A stretch of 64,000 bases of DNA from Alphaproteobacteria bacterium (lineage in GTDB: Bacteria; Pseudomonadota; Alphaproteobacteria; TMED109): contig JAJEGJ010000008.1 of NCBI GenBank assembly GCA_022819905.1, positions 1 through 64,000 of the forward strand. The letters run 5' to 3'. The notes below the pieces were generated by a model. The model was not told the DNA's origin, searched no databases, and worked only from the letters and a program-made list of their open reading frames with translations. Made by a program: the position numbers and the translations under genes. Each line of letters starts with the position of its first letter. Position 1 is the first letter of the stretch. Of this stretch, positions 8,303-16,918 are shown in pieces.

Positions 8303-9594
8303 GCGACTCCGACACGCCGCGGGAGTTCGGCTTCGAAACCCGTGCGGTGCATGCCGGCGCCGCTCCGGATCCCCATACCGGGGCCAGGACCACGCCGATA
8401 TTCCAGTCGGTGGGCTTCGTGTTCGATGACGTGGACCACGCCCAGTCGCTCTTCAACCTCCAGGATTTCGGGTTCATCTACGGGCGCATCACCAACCCGA
8501 CGGTTTCCGTGCTCGAGGAACGTGTGGCCAACCTGGAGGGAGGTCGCGGCGCGGTCGCGTGCGCGTCCGGGCACGCCGCCCAGCAACTCGCGCTCTACCC
8601 GCTGATGGAGTCCGGCGACGAGATCGTCGCCAGCCGGTACCTCTATGGCGGCTCGATAACCCAGTTCACGCACACCTTCCGGAGATTCGGCTGGCAGGTG
8701 ACGTTCGTCGACCCCGCCGACGAGGCGGCGGTCAGGGCGGCCATCACGGATCGGACCAAGTGCCTGTTCGTCGAGAGCCTGGCCAATCCCGGTGGAATCA
8801 TCGTCGACGTGGAGCGGATGGCCGACATTGCTCACGAGCACGGAATCCCGTTGGTGGTGGACAACACGCTCGCGACCCCCTGGCTGCACCGCCCATTCGA
8901 CTACGGTGCGGACATCGTCGTGCACTCGCTGACCAAGTTCATGGGAGGACACGGCAACTCGCTGGGCGGTGTCATTGTTGAATCGGGAAAATTCGACTGG
9001 TTTGCGAGCGGCCGGTTCCCGTCCATGACCGAACCGACGCCGTCATACCATGGACTTCGCTTCGCCGAGACCTTCGGTGACTTCGGCTACACGATGAAAG
9101 TCCGGGCCGATGCGCTTCGTGACCTGGGTCCCGCGCTGTCGCCGCAGAACGCCTTCTACATCCTCACGGGCATCGAGACGCTGCCGATCAGGATGGAGCG
9201 GCACGTGGCAAACGCGCAGGCCGTCGCCGAACACCTCGAGCAGCACCCGGCCGTCGCCTGGGTGAGCTACGCCGGACTTCCCTCAAGTCCGTATGCCGAG
9301 CTGGCCGCGAAGTATTTCCCCAAGGGACCGGGTGCAGTCTTCACGTTCGGGGTACGCGGCGGCTACGACGCCGGCGTTCAGCTCGTCGAGAACGTCCAGA
9401 TCTTTTCCCATCTCGCCAACATCGGCGACACCCGGAGCCTGATCATCCACCCTGCTTCCACGACTCACAACCAGTTGACGGATGAGCAGAAGATCGCCGC
9501 CGGCGCGGGACCGGACGTGGTCCGGCTTTCCGTCGGCCTGGAAACCGCGAGCGACCTCATCCACGACCTCGACCAAGCGCTGGGCAACGGCTGA
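8299..9594 (+). CDS. metY: O-acetylhomoserine sulfhydrylase (MetY-type)
   Basis: The 431-residue PLP enzyme is of the Cys/Met metabolism family. It makes homocysteine from O-acetylhomoserine and sulfide. Visible motifs are FETRAVHAG, TPIFQSVGFVFDD, the YGRITNPTVSVLEERVANLEGG segment that binds the cofactor phosphate of the partner subunit, VDNTLATPWLHRPFDYGADIVVHSLTKFMGGHG with the PLP lysine in SLTK, and the terminal VRLSVGLETASDLIHDLDQAL. Length and the insert ARYFPKGPGAVFTFGV match the MetY subgroup rather than MetB/MetC. ATG overlaps the upstream stop (ATGA). Confidence 0.92.
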   Translation: MSDSDTPREFGFETRAVHAGAAPDPHTGARTTPIFQSVGFVFDDVDHAQSLFNLQDFGFIYGRITNPTVSVLEERVANLEGGRGAVACASGHAAQQLALYPLMESGDEIVASRYLYGGSITQFTHTFRRFGWQVTFVDPADEAAVRAAITDRTKCLFVESLANPGGIIVDVERMADIAHEHGIPLVVDNTLATPWLHRPFDYGADIVVHSLTKFMGGHGNSLGGVIVESGKFDWFASGRFPSMTEPTPSYHGLRFAETFGDFGYTMKVRADALRDLGPALSPQNAFYILTGIETLPIRMERHVANAQAVAEHLEQHPAVAWVSYAGLPSSPYAELAAKYFPKGPGAVFTFGVRGGYDAGVQLVENVQIFSHLANIGDTRSLIIHPASTTHNQLTDEQKIAAGAGPDVVRLSVGLETASDLIHDLDQALGNG

Positions 9595-9645
9595 GACTTG
9601 ATTCGGGCGGCGGCCGGACTCTCCGCTGGCACGAGGCGAGGCGGG

Positions 9646-10857
9646 TCAGCAGGCGACGCTGATCGACAGTTCCTTCCAGACGGCTTCCAGCGCGGACACC
9701 AGGTCCGCGATGTCGGCATCCGTGTGGAGGGGAGTCGGCGTCAGGCGCAACCGCTCGCTGCCTCGCGCGACGGTCGGGTAGTTGATCGGCTGGACATAGA
9801 TCTTGTAACGGTCGAGCAGCAGATCCGTCGCCCGCTTGCAGATCACCGGATCGCCGACCAGCACCGGGACGATATGCGACGCGGAGGGAATGAGGGGAAG
9901 GCCTGACTCCGCCATGGCCTGCTTCAGGGCGGCGACGCGGTCCTGATGCAGGCGGCGCTCGACATCGCTCGACTTCAGGTGCCGGACGCTGGCCAGCGCA
10001 CCGGCAGCCACCGCCGGCGGCAGGGCCGTCGTGAAAATGAAACCCGGCGCATACGAACGGACGAAATCGACCGCGGAGGCGGAGCCCGCGATATAACCCC
10101 CGACCACGCCGAACGCCTTGGCCAGCGTGCCCTGGACAATCGTGATGCGATCCATTGCGCCGTCGCGGGCTGCCACCCCGGCGCCGCGCGGTCCGTACAT
10201 CCCGACAGCATGCACCTCATCTAGGTAGGTCATCGCGCCATACCTTTCGGCAAGGTCGCAGAATGCCTCGATGGGTGCGATGTCGCCGTCCATCGAATAC
10301 ACCGATTCAAAGACGATGACCTTGGGACGCGCGGGGTCCGCCGCACGCAGCTTTTGCTCGAGGTCTGCCGGGTCGTTGTGACCAAAGATCCGCTTCTCGG
10401 TCATGGCGTGCCGGACGCCGGCGATCATCGAGGCATGATTGGCCTCGTCGGAAAACAGGATGCAGCCCGGCAGGTAGCGCCCGATGGTGGACAGCGTTGC
10501 CTCGTTCGCCACGTAGCCGGATGTGAACAGAAGCGCGGCCTCCCGTTGATGCAGGTCGGCAAGTTCCTGCTCGAGGAGCACGTGGCTGTGGGTCGTGCCG
10601 GAGATGTTGCGGGTTCCGCCTGCCCCAGCGCCCACCTCGTCGATCGCCTTCCGCATGGCGGAGCGGACGACGTCGTGCTGTCCCATCCCCAGATAGTCGT
10701 TGGAGCACCACACGGTGACAGAGCCGGCGCCACGCTCAGAATGCCGAACTGCGCGCGGGAAATGCCCGGCCTGCCGCTCCAGGTCGGCGAACACCCGGTA
10801 CCGGCCTTCCGCCTTCAGATCGGCGATCCGATCGGAAAAAAACTGCTGGTAGTCCAT
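9646..10857 (-). CDS. hemA: 5-aminolevulinate synthase (ALAS, C4 pathway)
   Basis: The 403-residue PLP enzyme condenses glycine and succinyl-CoA to 5-aminolevulinate. It starts [11 protein letters not shown] as in alphaproteobacterial ALAS. Motifs are [10 protein letters not shown] (51-60), [16 protein letters not shown] (81-96), [13 protein letters not shown] (183-195), [15 protein letters not shown] (211-225) and the PLP lysine K247 in GTLAKAFG, nearly the same number as the Rhodobacter enzyme. The open frame extends upstream to 10950 but ATG 10857 gives the standard N-terminus. It is on the opposite strand from the other heme genes and is the first step of their pathway. Its presence is strong evidence for an alphaproteobacterium. 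Confidence 0.96.
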   Translation of the reverse strand: MDYQQFFSDRIADLKAEGRYRVFADLERQAGHFPRAVRHSERGAGSVTVWCSNDYLGMGQHDVVRSAMRKAIDEVGAGAGGTRNISGTTHSHVLLEQELADLHQREAALLFTSGYVANEATLSTIGRYLPGCILFSDEANHASMIAGVRHAMTEKRIFGHNDPADLEQKLRAADPARPKVIVFESVYSMDGDIAPIEAFCDLAERYGAMTYLDEVHAVGMYGPRGAGVAARDGAMDRITIVQGTLAKAFGVVGGYIAGSASAVDFVRSYAPGFIFTTALPPAVAAGALASVRHLKSSDVERRLHQDRVAALKQAMAESGLPLIPSASHIVPVLVGDPVICKRATDLLLDRYKIYVQPINYPTVARGSERLRLTPTPLHTDADIADLVSALEAVWKELSISVAC

Positions 10858-11193
10858 GTCGCAGTTTCCCGCCGCCGAGGCGGCCACCCCTCCCAGCATC
10901 GGGCACCGCGCGCCATCCCGGACAGCGAGCACGAGCAGGCTTCGGTCCACGGCGGCAGACGCCCGGCCGCGAGATGGGCTGTCGGACCTTCAGAACAGCA
11001 AGAACGGTGAGGTGCCGCTAGGCCACCAACGTCTGCACACGAGCAAACGATGCCACATTCATTCGCTATTGCAAGAAACGGGTCCCCTCCAGATCAGGCC
11101 GGAACGCCGACTGCCCGCTGCCCTCGATCGGAATCGGCAACGCGTCTCCCGGCGTGCCGCCAACAGTTTGTCAAAGACCTCCCTGTCGCCCCG
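10858..11193. other. Intergenic region between hemA and nuclease gene
   Basis: About 336 bases upstream of hemA and downstream of the nuclease gene (both minus strand). No gene recognised. The segment around 11030-11080 is AT-richer and may hold the hemA promoter. Confidence 0.3.
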
Positions 11194-11862
11194 CTACCTC
11201 GCCCGGCGCCAGCCGGCCGAAACCGCCTCTCTTTCCGAGCAAAACCACCTCTCCCCCCGCGTCGGATCGATGCGCGTGCGTTCGTAGTACCGGCCGCCAG
11301 GAACATGGTAGATCCGTTCGCCACCCCGGCTGATGTTGCCCTTGATCCGGCAGTCCGGCCGCTGCGGGTCGGGCTGCTCGGTGGCATCCGCGAGGCGCCT
11401 GCCGCGCCGCCACTCCCAGGGCACCACGAACTTTCCTCGCCAGATTCCGCGACGGGCGGCCTCTGCCGCAGCTTCTTGGCCCGCGTAATCCATCGCGTAG
11501 CGCCGATACGCCAGCGCCCATCCCTCGGCAACCATCCAGGCGTTCAGGTCGGTTTCGCCGATTCTGCAGACCGCCACGATCCGGCCGTAACGATCCGTGT
11601 CCGTTTCCTCGCACTCGACGCGGTGGTCCGCAATGCGGGCGGCGAGGGCGAGCGAAGCCTCCATTCCGCAAGGCCACGCTTCCCCGTCGACCGCGCAATG
11701 CTGCCGCCGTTCCGGCGCGTCAATCCCGTGCAGACGGATGCGCTCGCCGGCGATTTGCAACGTGTCGCCGTCCAGAACGGTGGGGCGGCCGCCAACGTCG
11801 GCGTGCGCCGACCATGCGGCCAGCATCACCACCAGGAAGCTTCGAATCGTGGACATCATCAT
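11194..11862 (-). CDS. Secreted thermonuclease-family (SNase-like) protein
   Basis: The 222-residue protein has an N-terminal signal sequence (SFLVVMLAAWSAHA) and a staphylococcal nuclease fold. Segment GRPTVLDGDTLQIAGERIRLHGIDAPERRQ (about 25-54) carries the metal aspartate and first catalytic arginine context. RYGRIVAVCRIG and LNAWMVAEGWALAYRRY (about 100-120) are the typical C-terminal half. An additional C-terminal part (CRIKGNIS, YHVPGGRYYERTRIDPTRGERWFCSE) matches the extension seen in many proteobacterial thermonuclease-family proteins, often called the Ada-like or excalibur-like tail, with two cysteines. GGAGGACAGC directly precedes ATG 11862. It is divergent from hemC. Confidence 0.85.
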   Translation of the reverse strand: MMMSTIRSFLVVMLAAWSAHADVGGRPTVLDGDTLQIAGERIRLHGIDAPERRQHCAVDGEAWPCGMEASLALAARIADHRVECEETDTDRYGRIVAVCRIGETDLNAWMVAEGWALAYRRYAMDYAGQEAAAEAARRGIWRGKFVVPWEWRRGRRLADATEQPDPQRPDCRIKGNISRGGERIYHVPGGRYYERTRIDPTRGERWFCSEREAVSAGWRRAR

Positions 11863-12151
11863 GCTGTCCTCCCTCGCTGCAGCAGCAGCCCCCTCCGTTC
11901 GGGCGAATCCGCAGCCGGCCGCGAAGTTCCTGCCAGGATGGCCCTGGCTCCCGGTCGCAGCGGCTCCCGATAGCCCGGGAGCAGTCGGTCAGGAGAACGA
12001 GGCCGGCACAGTACGGACAACCCGCCGCCAGACGCCTACGGTTCCGGCGCCAAGCAGTTCGTTACAGTATTGGTTCCTTTCGCGAATGCCTCTCGGGGTA
12101 CGAGCTGCGACCGTACGGAAACCATGACGTCGGTCCCAGAGGGAAGAGTGA

Positions 12152-13090
12152 ATGAGGCTCCGCATCGGCACCCGCAACTCCGACCTGGCGCGCGCGCAGT
12201 CCGCGAGCATCGCAGATCAACTTGCCGCGGCGGGACACACTGCCGAACTGGTGCCGATCACCACTGCGGGCGATCAGTCCGGGGCGCCGGTCTTCGCCGC
12301 CATCGGACCCCAGGGCGTCTTTGTGCGGGAAATCAATCAGGCCCTGGTGGATGGCACTGTCGACCTTGCCGTGCACTCCTACAAGGACGTCCCCACCGGC
12401 AATCCCGACGAGCTCGTCATCGCCGCCGTGCCAGCGCGTCTCGATGCGGCGGATTGCCTGCTCATTCGCACCGAGCTCGCGGACCACGACAGCGGGTTCC
12501 TCCCGTTACCCGTAGGAGCCCGGGTGGGAACGTCCTCGGTGCGCCGACAGTCGTGGCTGAAGCATCTTCGCGCGGACCTCAGGCCCGTGCCGCTGCGGGG
12601 GAACGTGCCCACCCGCATCCGGCGTCTGCGGCAAGGCCCTTACGATGCGATCGTGCTGGCCACGGCTGGCCTCGACCGCCTCCGGGCCCACCATTCGTCC
12701 AGTCCGACGACCTTGGACCTCACCGGCATCGCTGCCGTTCGCCTGGACCCGGAGCGGTTCGTACCGGCGCCTGCACAAGGCGCGCTCGCATTGCAGTGCC
12801 GCCAAGACCGAGACGACGTGCGCGCGGCACTTGCGCCGCTCGACCATCCCGCCACCCGCGAAGCCATCGATGCCGAACGGCTGCTGCTTGGTCGGCTGGA
12901 AGGCGGCTGCGAACTGGCGTTCGGCGCCTATTGCCGCTCCGACGGCCCGGACTGTGTCATGCATGTGATGCTGGAGCGGGACGGTCGGGTGTCGGCGGAG
13001 ACCGGCCGGGGGGCCGCGCCGGGTCACGTCGCGGGCGAACTCTGGCGACTCCTGCGTCCGACAGGTACCGGCGATCCAGCCACGGCCTGA
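12152..13090 (+). CDS. hemC: Hydroxymethylbilane synthase (porphobilinogen deaminase)
   Basis: HemC polymerises four porphobilinogens into hydroxymethylbilane. The 312-residue product starts RIGTRNSDLARAQ and has QGVFVREINQALVDG, DLAVHSYKDVPT, GTSSVRRQSWL (R131 and R132 region) and GNVPTRIRRL, all family-typical. The dipyrromethane-cofactor cysteine is C253 in LEGGCELAFGAY. The gene opens a plus-strand heme operon hemC-hemD-hemB-hemE-cld-hemH. ATG 12152 follows AGAGGGAAG. The 288-base gap upstream must contain its promoter. Confidence 0.96.
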   Translation: MRLRIGTRNSDLARAQSASIADQLAAAGHTAELVPITTAGDQSGAPVFAAIGPQGVFVREINQALVDGTVDLAVHSYKDVPTGNPDELVIAAVPARLDAADCLLIRTELADHDSGFLPLPVGARVGTSSVRRQSWLKHLRADLRPVPLRGNVPTRIRRLRQGPYDAIVLATAGLDRLRAHHSSSPTTLDLTGIAAVRLDPERFVPAPAQGALALQCRQDRDDVRAALAPLDHPATREAIDAERLLLGRLEGGCELAFGAYCRSDGPDCVMHVMLERDGRVSAETGRGAAPGHVAGELWRLLRPTGTGDPATA

Positions 13091-13165
13091 CCAGTTCCGA
13101 ACGTGACCGCATCGCCGTGACACCGCCATGATCGCACTCCAGCCAAGGCCCGATGAGACGAACCC

Positions 13166-13903
13166 ATGAAACCGACGTCGCGTCATCGGATTCTCCTCAC
13201 GCGAACCCGGGAAGACTGTGCTGAATGGGCCGCAGAGATCGAACGCCTCGGCGCGGTCCCGGTCGTCTTTCCGTGTATCCGGTGCCACGACATCAAGACC
13301 GCAGCCCTCCGCGGGCAGCTGACCCGGGAAGTGCCGCGGGCCCAGTGGATCGCGTTCACGTCCAGGCGCGGCGTGGCCGCCTTCGCGCGGCTTTATCCGG
13401 GACCGACGCCGCTTCCGCCGTCCATGAAGGTGGCGGCTGTTGGCCCTGCCACGGGACAGGAAGCACGAACCCGGCTCGGACGCGCGGACCTGGTGGGAAC
13501 CGGAGGAACGGCTGCCGCGCTGGCTGCGGAGCTGGTGCCGCGCCTGGAACCTGACGACCGGGTGTTGATTGCGGTCGCGGAGAACGCGGGACGCTCTCTG
13601 GAGGACGCGCTGGATGACGCCGAACGCAACGTTGTGCGGATCGATCTCTACCGGACTTCCCCGCTCGCTGCCCGCTCCGATCGAGTGGCCGCCTCGGAGC
13701 TTGGTGCCCGCAGCGTTTTCCTGGCCAGCCCGACCGCCGTTACCGGCTTCTGTAATCAGGTACGTTTGGACATGGCCCTAGATATCTTCACGATCGGCCC
13801 GGCCACGACACGGGCGGCGCGGGCTGCCGGACTCGACGTCACCGGAGAAGCAACTCGGCCCGGCCTGCCGGGCCTGATGGAGGCACTGCATTGCGCGAAC
13901 TGA
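13166..13903 (+). CDS. hemD: Uroporphyrinogen-III synthase
   Basis: HemD cyclises hydroxymethylbilane to uroporphyrinogen III. The 245-residue, poorly conserved but recognisable protein has ILLTRTREDCAEWAAEIERLGAVPVVFPCI at the start, WIAFTSRRGVAAFARL (about 61-76), KVAAVGPATGQEAR (about 88-101), VLIAVAENAGRSLEDAL, IDLYRTSP, SVFLASPTAVTGFC and IFTIGPATTRAARAAGLDVTGEATRPGLPGLMEAL, in the usual order. Length is standard. It lies 75 bases after hemC and its end overlaps the hemB start by 13 bases. Confidence 0.9.
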   Translation: MKPTSRHRILLTRTREDCAEWAAEIERLGAVPVVFPCIRCHDIKTAALRGQLTREVPRAQWIAFTSRRGVAAFARLYPGPTPLPPSMKVAAVGPATGQEARTRLGRADLVGTGGTAAALAAELVPRLEPDDRVLIAVAENAGRSLEDALDDAERNVVRIDLYRTSPLAARSDRVAASELGARSVFLASPTAVTGFCNQVRLDMALDIFTIGPATTRAARAAGLDVTGEATRPGLPGLMEALHCAN

Positions 13904-14892
13904 ACATCACGCTTCCAGGCCGTGACCGGCCGAGACGCCTGCGCCGGAGCCGGGCTGTCCGCGACCTGGTCGCCGAAACGCACCTGTCACCCAACCAGTT
14001 CGTACTCCCGCACTTCGTCCTGCCGACGGATGGGGCCGAAGAGCCGGTTTCCGCCATGCCGGGAATCTCCTGCATGGGGGTGGATCGGCTTCTGTCACAG
14101 GTGGAATCGGATCTCGCTCTCGGGATTCGCGCAGTACTGCTCTTCGGCCAGCCGTCACCGGGCACCAAGGCCCCCGAGGGGCGGGCAGCGGCCGACGACG
14201 CTGGGGCTGTCCAGCGGGCGATCACGCGACTGAAAGACGTGTTCGGAGAAGACCTCGTGGTCATGACGGACGTCTGCCTCTGCGCGTACACCGATCACGG
14301 CCATTGCGGATTGATCGAAGGGGGCGACGTCGACAATGACCTTTCGCTCCGTCCCCTGGTCGCTACCGCGCTCAGTCATGCCCGCGCCGGGGCCGACATC
14401 GTGGCCCCTTCGGACATGATGGACGGACGGGTGGGCGCCATCCGGGATGCGCTGGACGCCGACGGCCACCAGGGAGTCGCGATCCTGGCCTACACGGCCA
14501 AGTACGCCTCCGCGTACTACGGGCCCTTTCGCGAGGCAGCCGATTCCGCACCGTCCACAGGCGACCGGCAGGGGTACCAGATGGATTGCCGCAACGCCCT
14601 CGAGGCGATCCGCGAGGCGGAGCTCGACGAGCAGGAAGGCGCGGACATGCTGATGGTGAAGCCGGCGCTTCCCTATCTCGACGTGATCTCGGCCATGCGC
14701 TCGGCCACGGCCAAGCCGCTGGCCGCGTACAACGTCTCCGGGGAGTATTCCGCCGTCAAGGCCGCCGCCGAACGCGGCTGGCTGGAGGAAGCCCGGGTCG
14801 TGCGCGAGAACCTCCTGGCAATCGCCAGGGCCGGTGCCGACCTGATCATTACCTACCATTGCCGGGACGCGCTTCGGGAGAAGTGGCTGTGA
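13891..14892 (+). CDS. hemB: Delta-aminolevulinic acid dehydratase (porphobilinogen synthase)
   Basis: HemB joins two 5-aminolevulinates into porphobilinogen. The 333-residue protein carries a zinc-type cysteine triad C129, C131 and C139 in TDVCLCAYTDHGHCG, which marks the Zn-dependent class; many alphaproteobacterial HemB enzymes instead have the Mg-type aspartate-rich site, so this is worth noting. The two substrate-binding lysines are K204 (YTAKYASAYYGPF) and K257 (MVKPALPYLD). Start is TTG 13891, behind ATGGAGG inside hemD; no ATG fits better. It sits between hemD and hemE in the operon. Confidence 0.95.
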   Translation: MRELNITLPGRDRPRRLRRSRAVRDLVAETHLSPNQFVLPHFVLPTDGAEEPVSAMPGISCMGVDRLLSQVESDLALGIRAVLLFGQPSPGTKAPEGRAAADDAGAVQRAITRLKDVFGEDLVVMTDVCLCAYTDHGHCGLIEGGDVDNDLSLRPLVATALSHARAGADIVAPSDMMDGRVGAIRDALDADGHQGVAILAYTAKYASAYYGPFREAADSAPSTGDRQGYQMDCRNALEAIREAELDEQEGADMLMVKPALPYLDVISAMRSATAKPLAAYNVSGEYSAVKAAAERGWLEEARVVRENLLAIARAGADLIITYHCRDALREKWL

Positions 14893-14950
14893 GCGCCGCG
14901 GCGGCACCGGGCGCACGGCCCCCGCGCGCGACGAAGGAGGGGGGCCGGCG

Positions 14951-16021
14951 TTGGCGAAAGGGTCCACGGTGACCGGGACTGCGGCGGCGCGCATCAGCCC
15001 GGAAACGCGGACCCTCTTCGACCGCGCTCTTGATCGCGAGCCCACGCCGCGGCGGCCGCTTTGGATCAACCGTCAGGCTGGTCGTTACCTGCCCGAGTAC
15101 CGCAAGCTCCGGGAGCGGTACGGCTTCAAGGAACTTGCCGGCAGTGCGGATCTCGCGGCCGAGGTCACGCTGCAGCCAATCCGGCGATTCCCGCTGGATG
15201 CGGCCATCATCTTCGCCGACATCATGAGCCCTCTCCCCGCCCTCGGTATCGAGTTCGATTTCGCACCGGGACCGGTCGTGGCGGAACCCATCCGGAGCGC
15301 AGCCGCCGTGGCTGCCCTTCCGGAAGCCGATGCGAGGTCGGTCGCGCCCGAAGTCATCGAAGCGATCGGATTGGTCCGGCGGGAGTTGCCTGCCGACACC
15401 GCACTCCTTGGCTTTTGCGGCGCTCCCTGGACCTTGGCCGCCTATCTCGTTGAGGGCCGGGGAGTCAAGGATTTCCCGCTCCTTCGAGCGTTTGCGGCGG
15501 AACAGCCCCGGGCACTGGAGCGACTTCTCGAACGTCTCTCCCGCCTGATGTCCGACTACCTGATTCGCCAGGGGCAGGCGGGCGTCAGCGCCATTCAGGT
15601 CTTCGATTCCTGGGCTGGCCTGCTGCCGCGCGCCAGCTGGGAACGCCTGGTCAGGCCGCATCTTGAAACCATGCTGCACGCTGTGGGCGAAGCGGGAATC
15701 CCGCGAATCCTGTTCGTGAACAATGCCCCTCATCTGGTGGAGGCCTACGCCGAGCTGCCGGCAGAAGGACTTGCTGTGGATTGGCGGATCGACCTGCGTG
15801 CGCTCCAGGACCGCCATGGCCATCGGCGCGCCGTGCAGGGCAACCTCGATCCAGCCATCCTGACCGCGGGCCCCGAACCCACGCGGGCGGCAGCGGAATC
15901 GCTGCTGGACCAGGTGCGCCCACGCGGCCATATCGTCAATCTTGGCCACGGGGTGCTCCCGAACACGCCCGTCGAAAGCGTGGAAGCTCTCGTGCAGGCC
16001 GTTCACCGAGAAACGCAGTGA
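14951..16021 (+). CDS. hemE: Uroporphyrinogen decarboxylase
   Basis: HemE decarboxylates uroporphyrinogen III to coproporphyrinogen III. The 356-residue product has the N-terminal signature RRPLWINRQAGRYLPEYRKLR; the two residues before the invariant RQAGR are usually hydrophobic-Met, here I-N. Other features are AIIFADIMSPLPALGI with the catalytic aspartate, GFCGAPWTLAAYLVEG, IQVFDSWAGLLPR, and the C-terminal GNLDPAIL and NLGHGVLPNTPVE. Start is TTG 14951 behind a strong AAGGAGGGGGG. It is the branch point for either the protoporphyrin or the coproporphyrin route, and the next genes suggest the latter. Confidence 0.95.
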   Translation: MAKGSTVTGTAAARISPETRTLFDRALDREPTPRRPLWINRQAGRYLPEYRKLRERYGFKELAGSADLAAEVTLQPIRRFPLDAAIIFADIMSPLPALGIEFDFAPGPVVAEPIRSAAAVAALPEADARSVAPEVIEAIGLVRRELPADTALLGFCGAPWTLAAYLVEGRGVKDFPLLRAFAAEQPRALERLLERLSRLMSDYLIRQGQAGVSAIQVFDSWAGLLPRASWERLVRPHLETMLHAVGEAGIPRILFVNNAPHLVEAYAELPAEGLAVDWRIDLRALQDRHGHRRAVQGNLDPAILTAGPEPTRAAAESLLDQVRPRGHIVNLGHGVLPNTPVESVEALVQAVHRETQ

Positions 16022-16150
16022 CCGAAGAGCAACAGCGATGATTTCTACGGGCCGGAACCCTCGTGCCATTGGGAAGCCGGGCAGGCGTCCACCGGGACGG
16101 CCGGCTCGGCTGACCGCACCGGCCCAAGCGTGTTTGGAGCAGGCCATTCG

Positions 16151-16918
16151 ATGACCGAAACTCCAGTACAGCAGCCGGGTGCGTCGTACGGACCGGAGCC
16201 CGTCGACATCAGCGAAAAGGGCAGGCGCGGGACTGCGACCGTTTCCCTGGACCGCCGGCTGTTCATGCGCTTCACGGCCTATGGCGGCTGCACCGATCCC
16301 GCTCCCGTGATCGACGCGCTCGTGGACGGTGGCGTGGCGGGAGCGCTGTACCTGGAGGTTGGAGACCCGACCGGCATCGGGCTCGCCGTCGCGAGCGAGG
16401 ATCCGGATTATTTCGTGACGGAATTCCGTACCCTGCTGAACAACCGGCCATTTGCGAGCCTCACCCGGAAGGACGAGTTCGAAATGTTCGGCCGCACCTA
16501 CTCCATCGGCTACGAATCCGACTTGGAGCATGTGCTGTTCACGCGGCCGATTTCCCGTATCACGGACCCGACTCTGCGATGGGCGGTGTGGTACCCGCTG
16601 CGGCGCGCCAAGGCATTCGCCGGGCTTGAAGCCGGTCATCAGCGACAAATCCTCGCTGAGCACGGTTCGCTCGGCCACCGCTTCGGATCAGCCGGCCTGG
16701 CCTACGACATTCGACTTGCCTGCCACGGCCTTGACAAGAACGACAACGATTTCGTCGTCGGACTGGTCGGGGCGGAACTGCATCCGCTGTCCGCCGTCGT
16801 GCAGGCCATGCGGGGGACGGAGCAGACGTCACAGTACCTGGACAGTCTGGGTCCGTTCTTTGTCGGGCGCGTGGCCTGGCAGGGACGCGGCGCGAACCCT
16901 GGCGGCAGCCCAGGGTGA
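16151..16918 (+). CDS. Chlorite dismutase/HemQ-family protein, candidate coproheme decarboxylase
   Basis: The 255-residue product belongs to the chlorite dismutase superfamily (PF06778), which includes HemQ/ChdC, the enzyme that turns coproheme into protoheme. Near the middle it has WYPLRRAKAF, where Y148 aligns with the catalytic tyrosine of HemQ (YPMSKRR). H171 in AEHGSLG aligns with the proximal heme histidine. R188 in YDIRLACHGLD may match the distal arginine of true chlorite dismutases (HemQ has Gln), although the alignment needs a small insertion. The C-terminal MRGTEQTSQYLDSLGPFFVGR is family-typical. ATG 16151 follows TTGGAGC. Its stop overlaps the ferrochelatase start (GTGA). Sequence style resembles a group I associate with Planctomycetes and Acidobacteria; that placement is from memory. 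Confidence 0.85.
   Translation: MTETPVQQPGASYGPEPVDISEKGRRGTATVSLDRRLFMRFTAYGGCTDPAPVIDALVDGGVAGALYLEVGDPTGIGLAVASEDPDYFVTEFRTLLNNRPFASLTRKDEFEMFGRTYSIGYESDLEHVLFTRPISRITDPTLRWAVWYPLRRAKAFAGLEAGHQRQILAEHGSLGHRFGSAGLAYDIRLACHGLDKNDNDFVVGLVGAELHPLSAVVQAMRGTEQTSQYLDSLGPFFVGRVAWQGRGANPGGSPG

Noticed and set aside
14849-16678. Minus-strand frame of 609 codons over hemE and the Cld gene
   Set aside because: It is antisense to hemE and the Cld-family gene, whose motifs are clear.
16151-16918. Calling the protein a functional chlorite dismutase
   Set aside because: Its position in a heme operon and the YPLRR tyrosine favour a HemQ-like role, and no chlorate-reduction genes are present.
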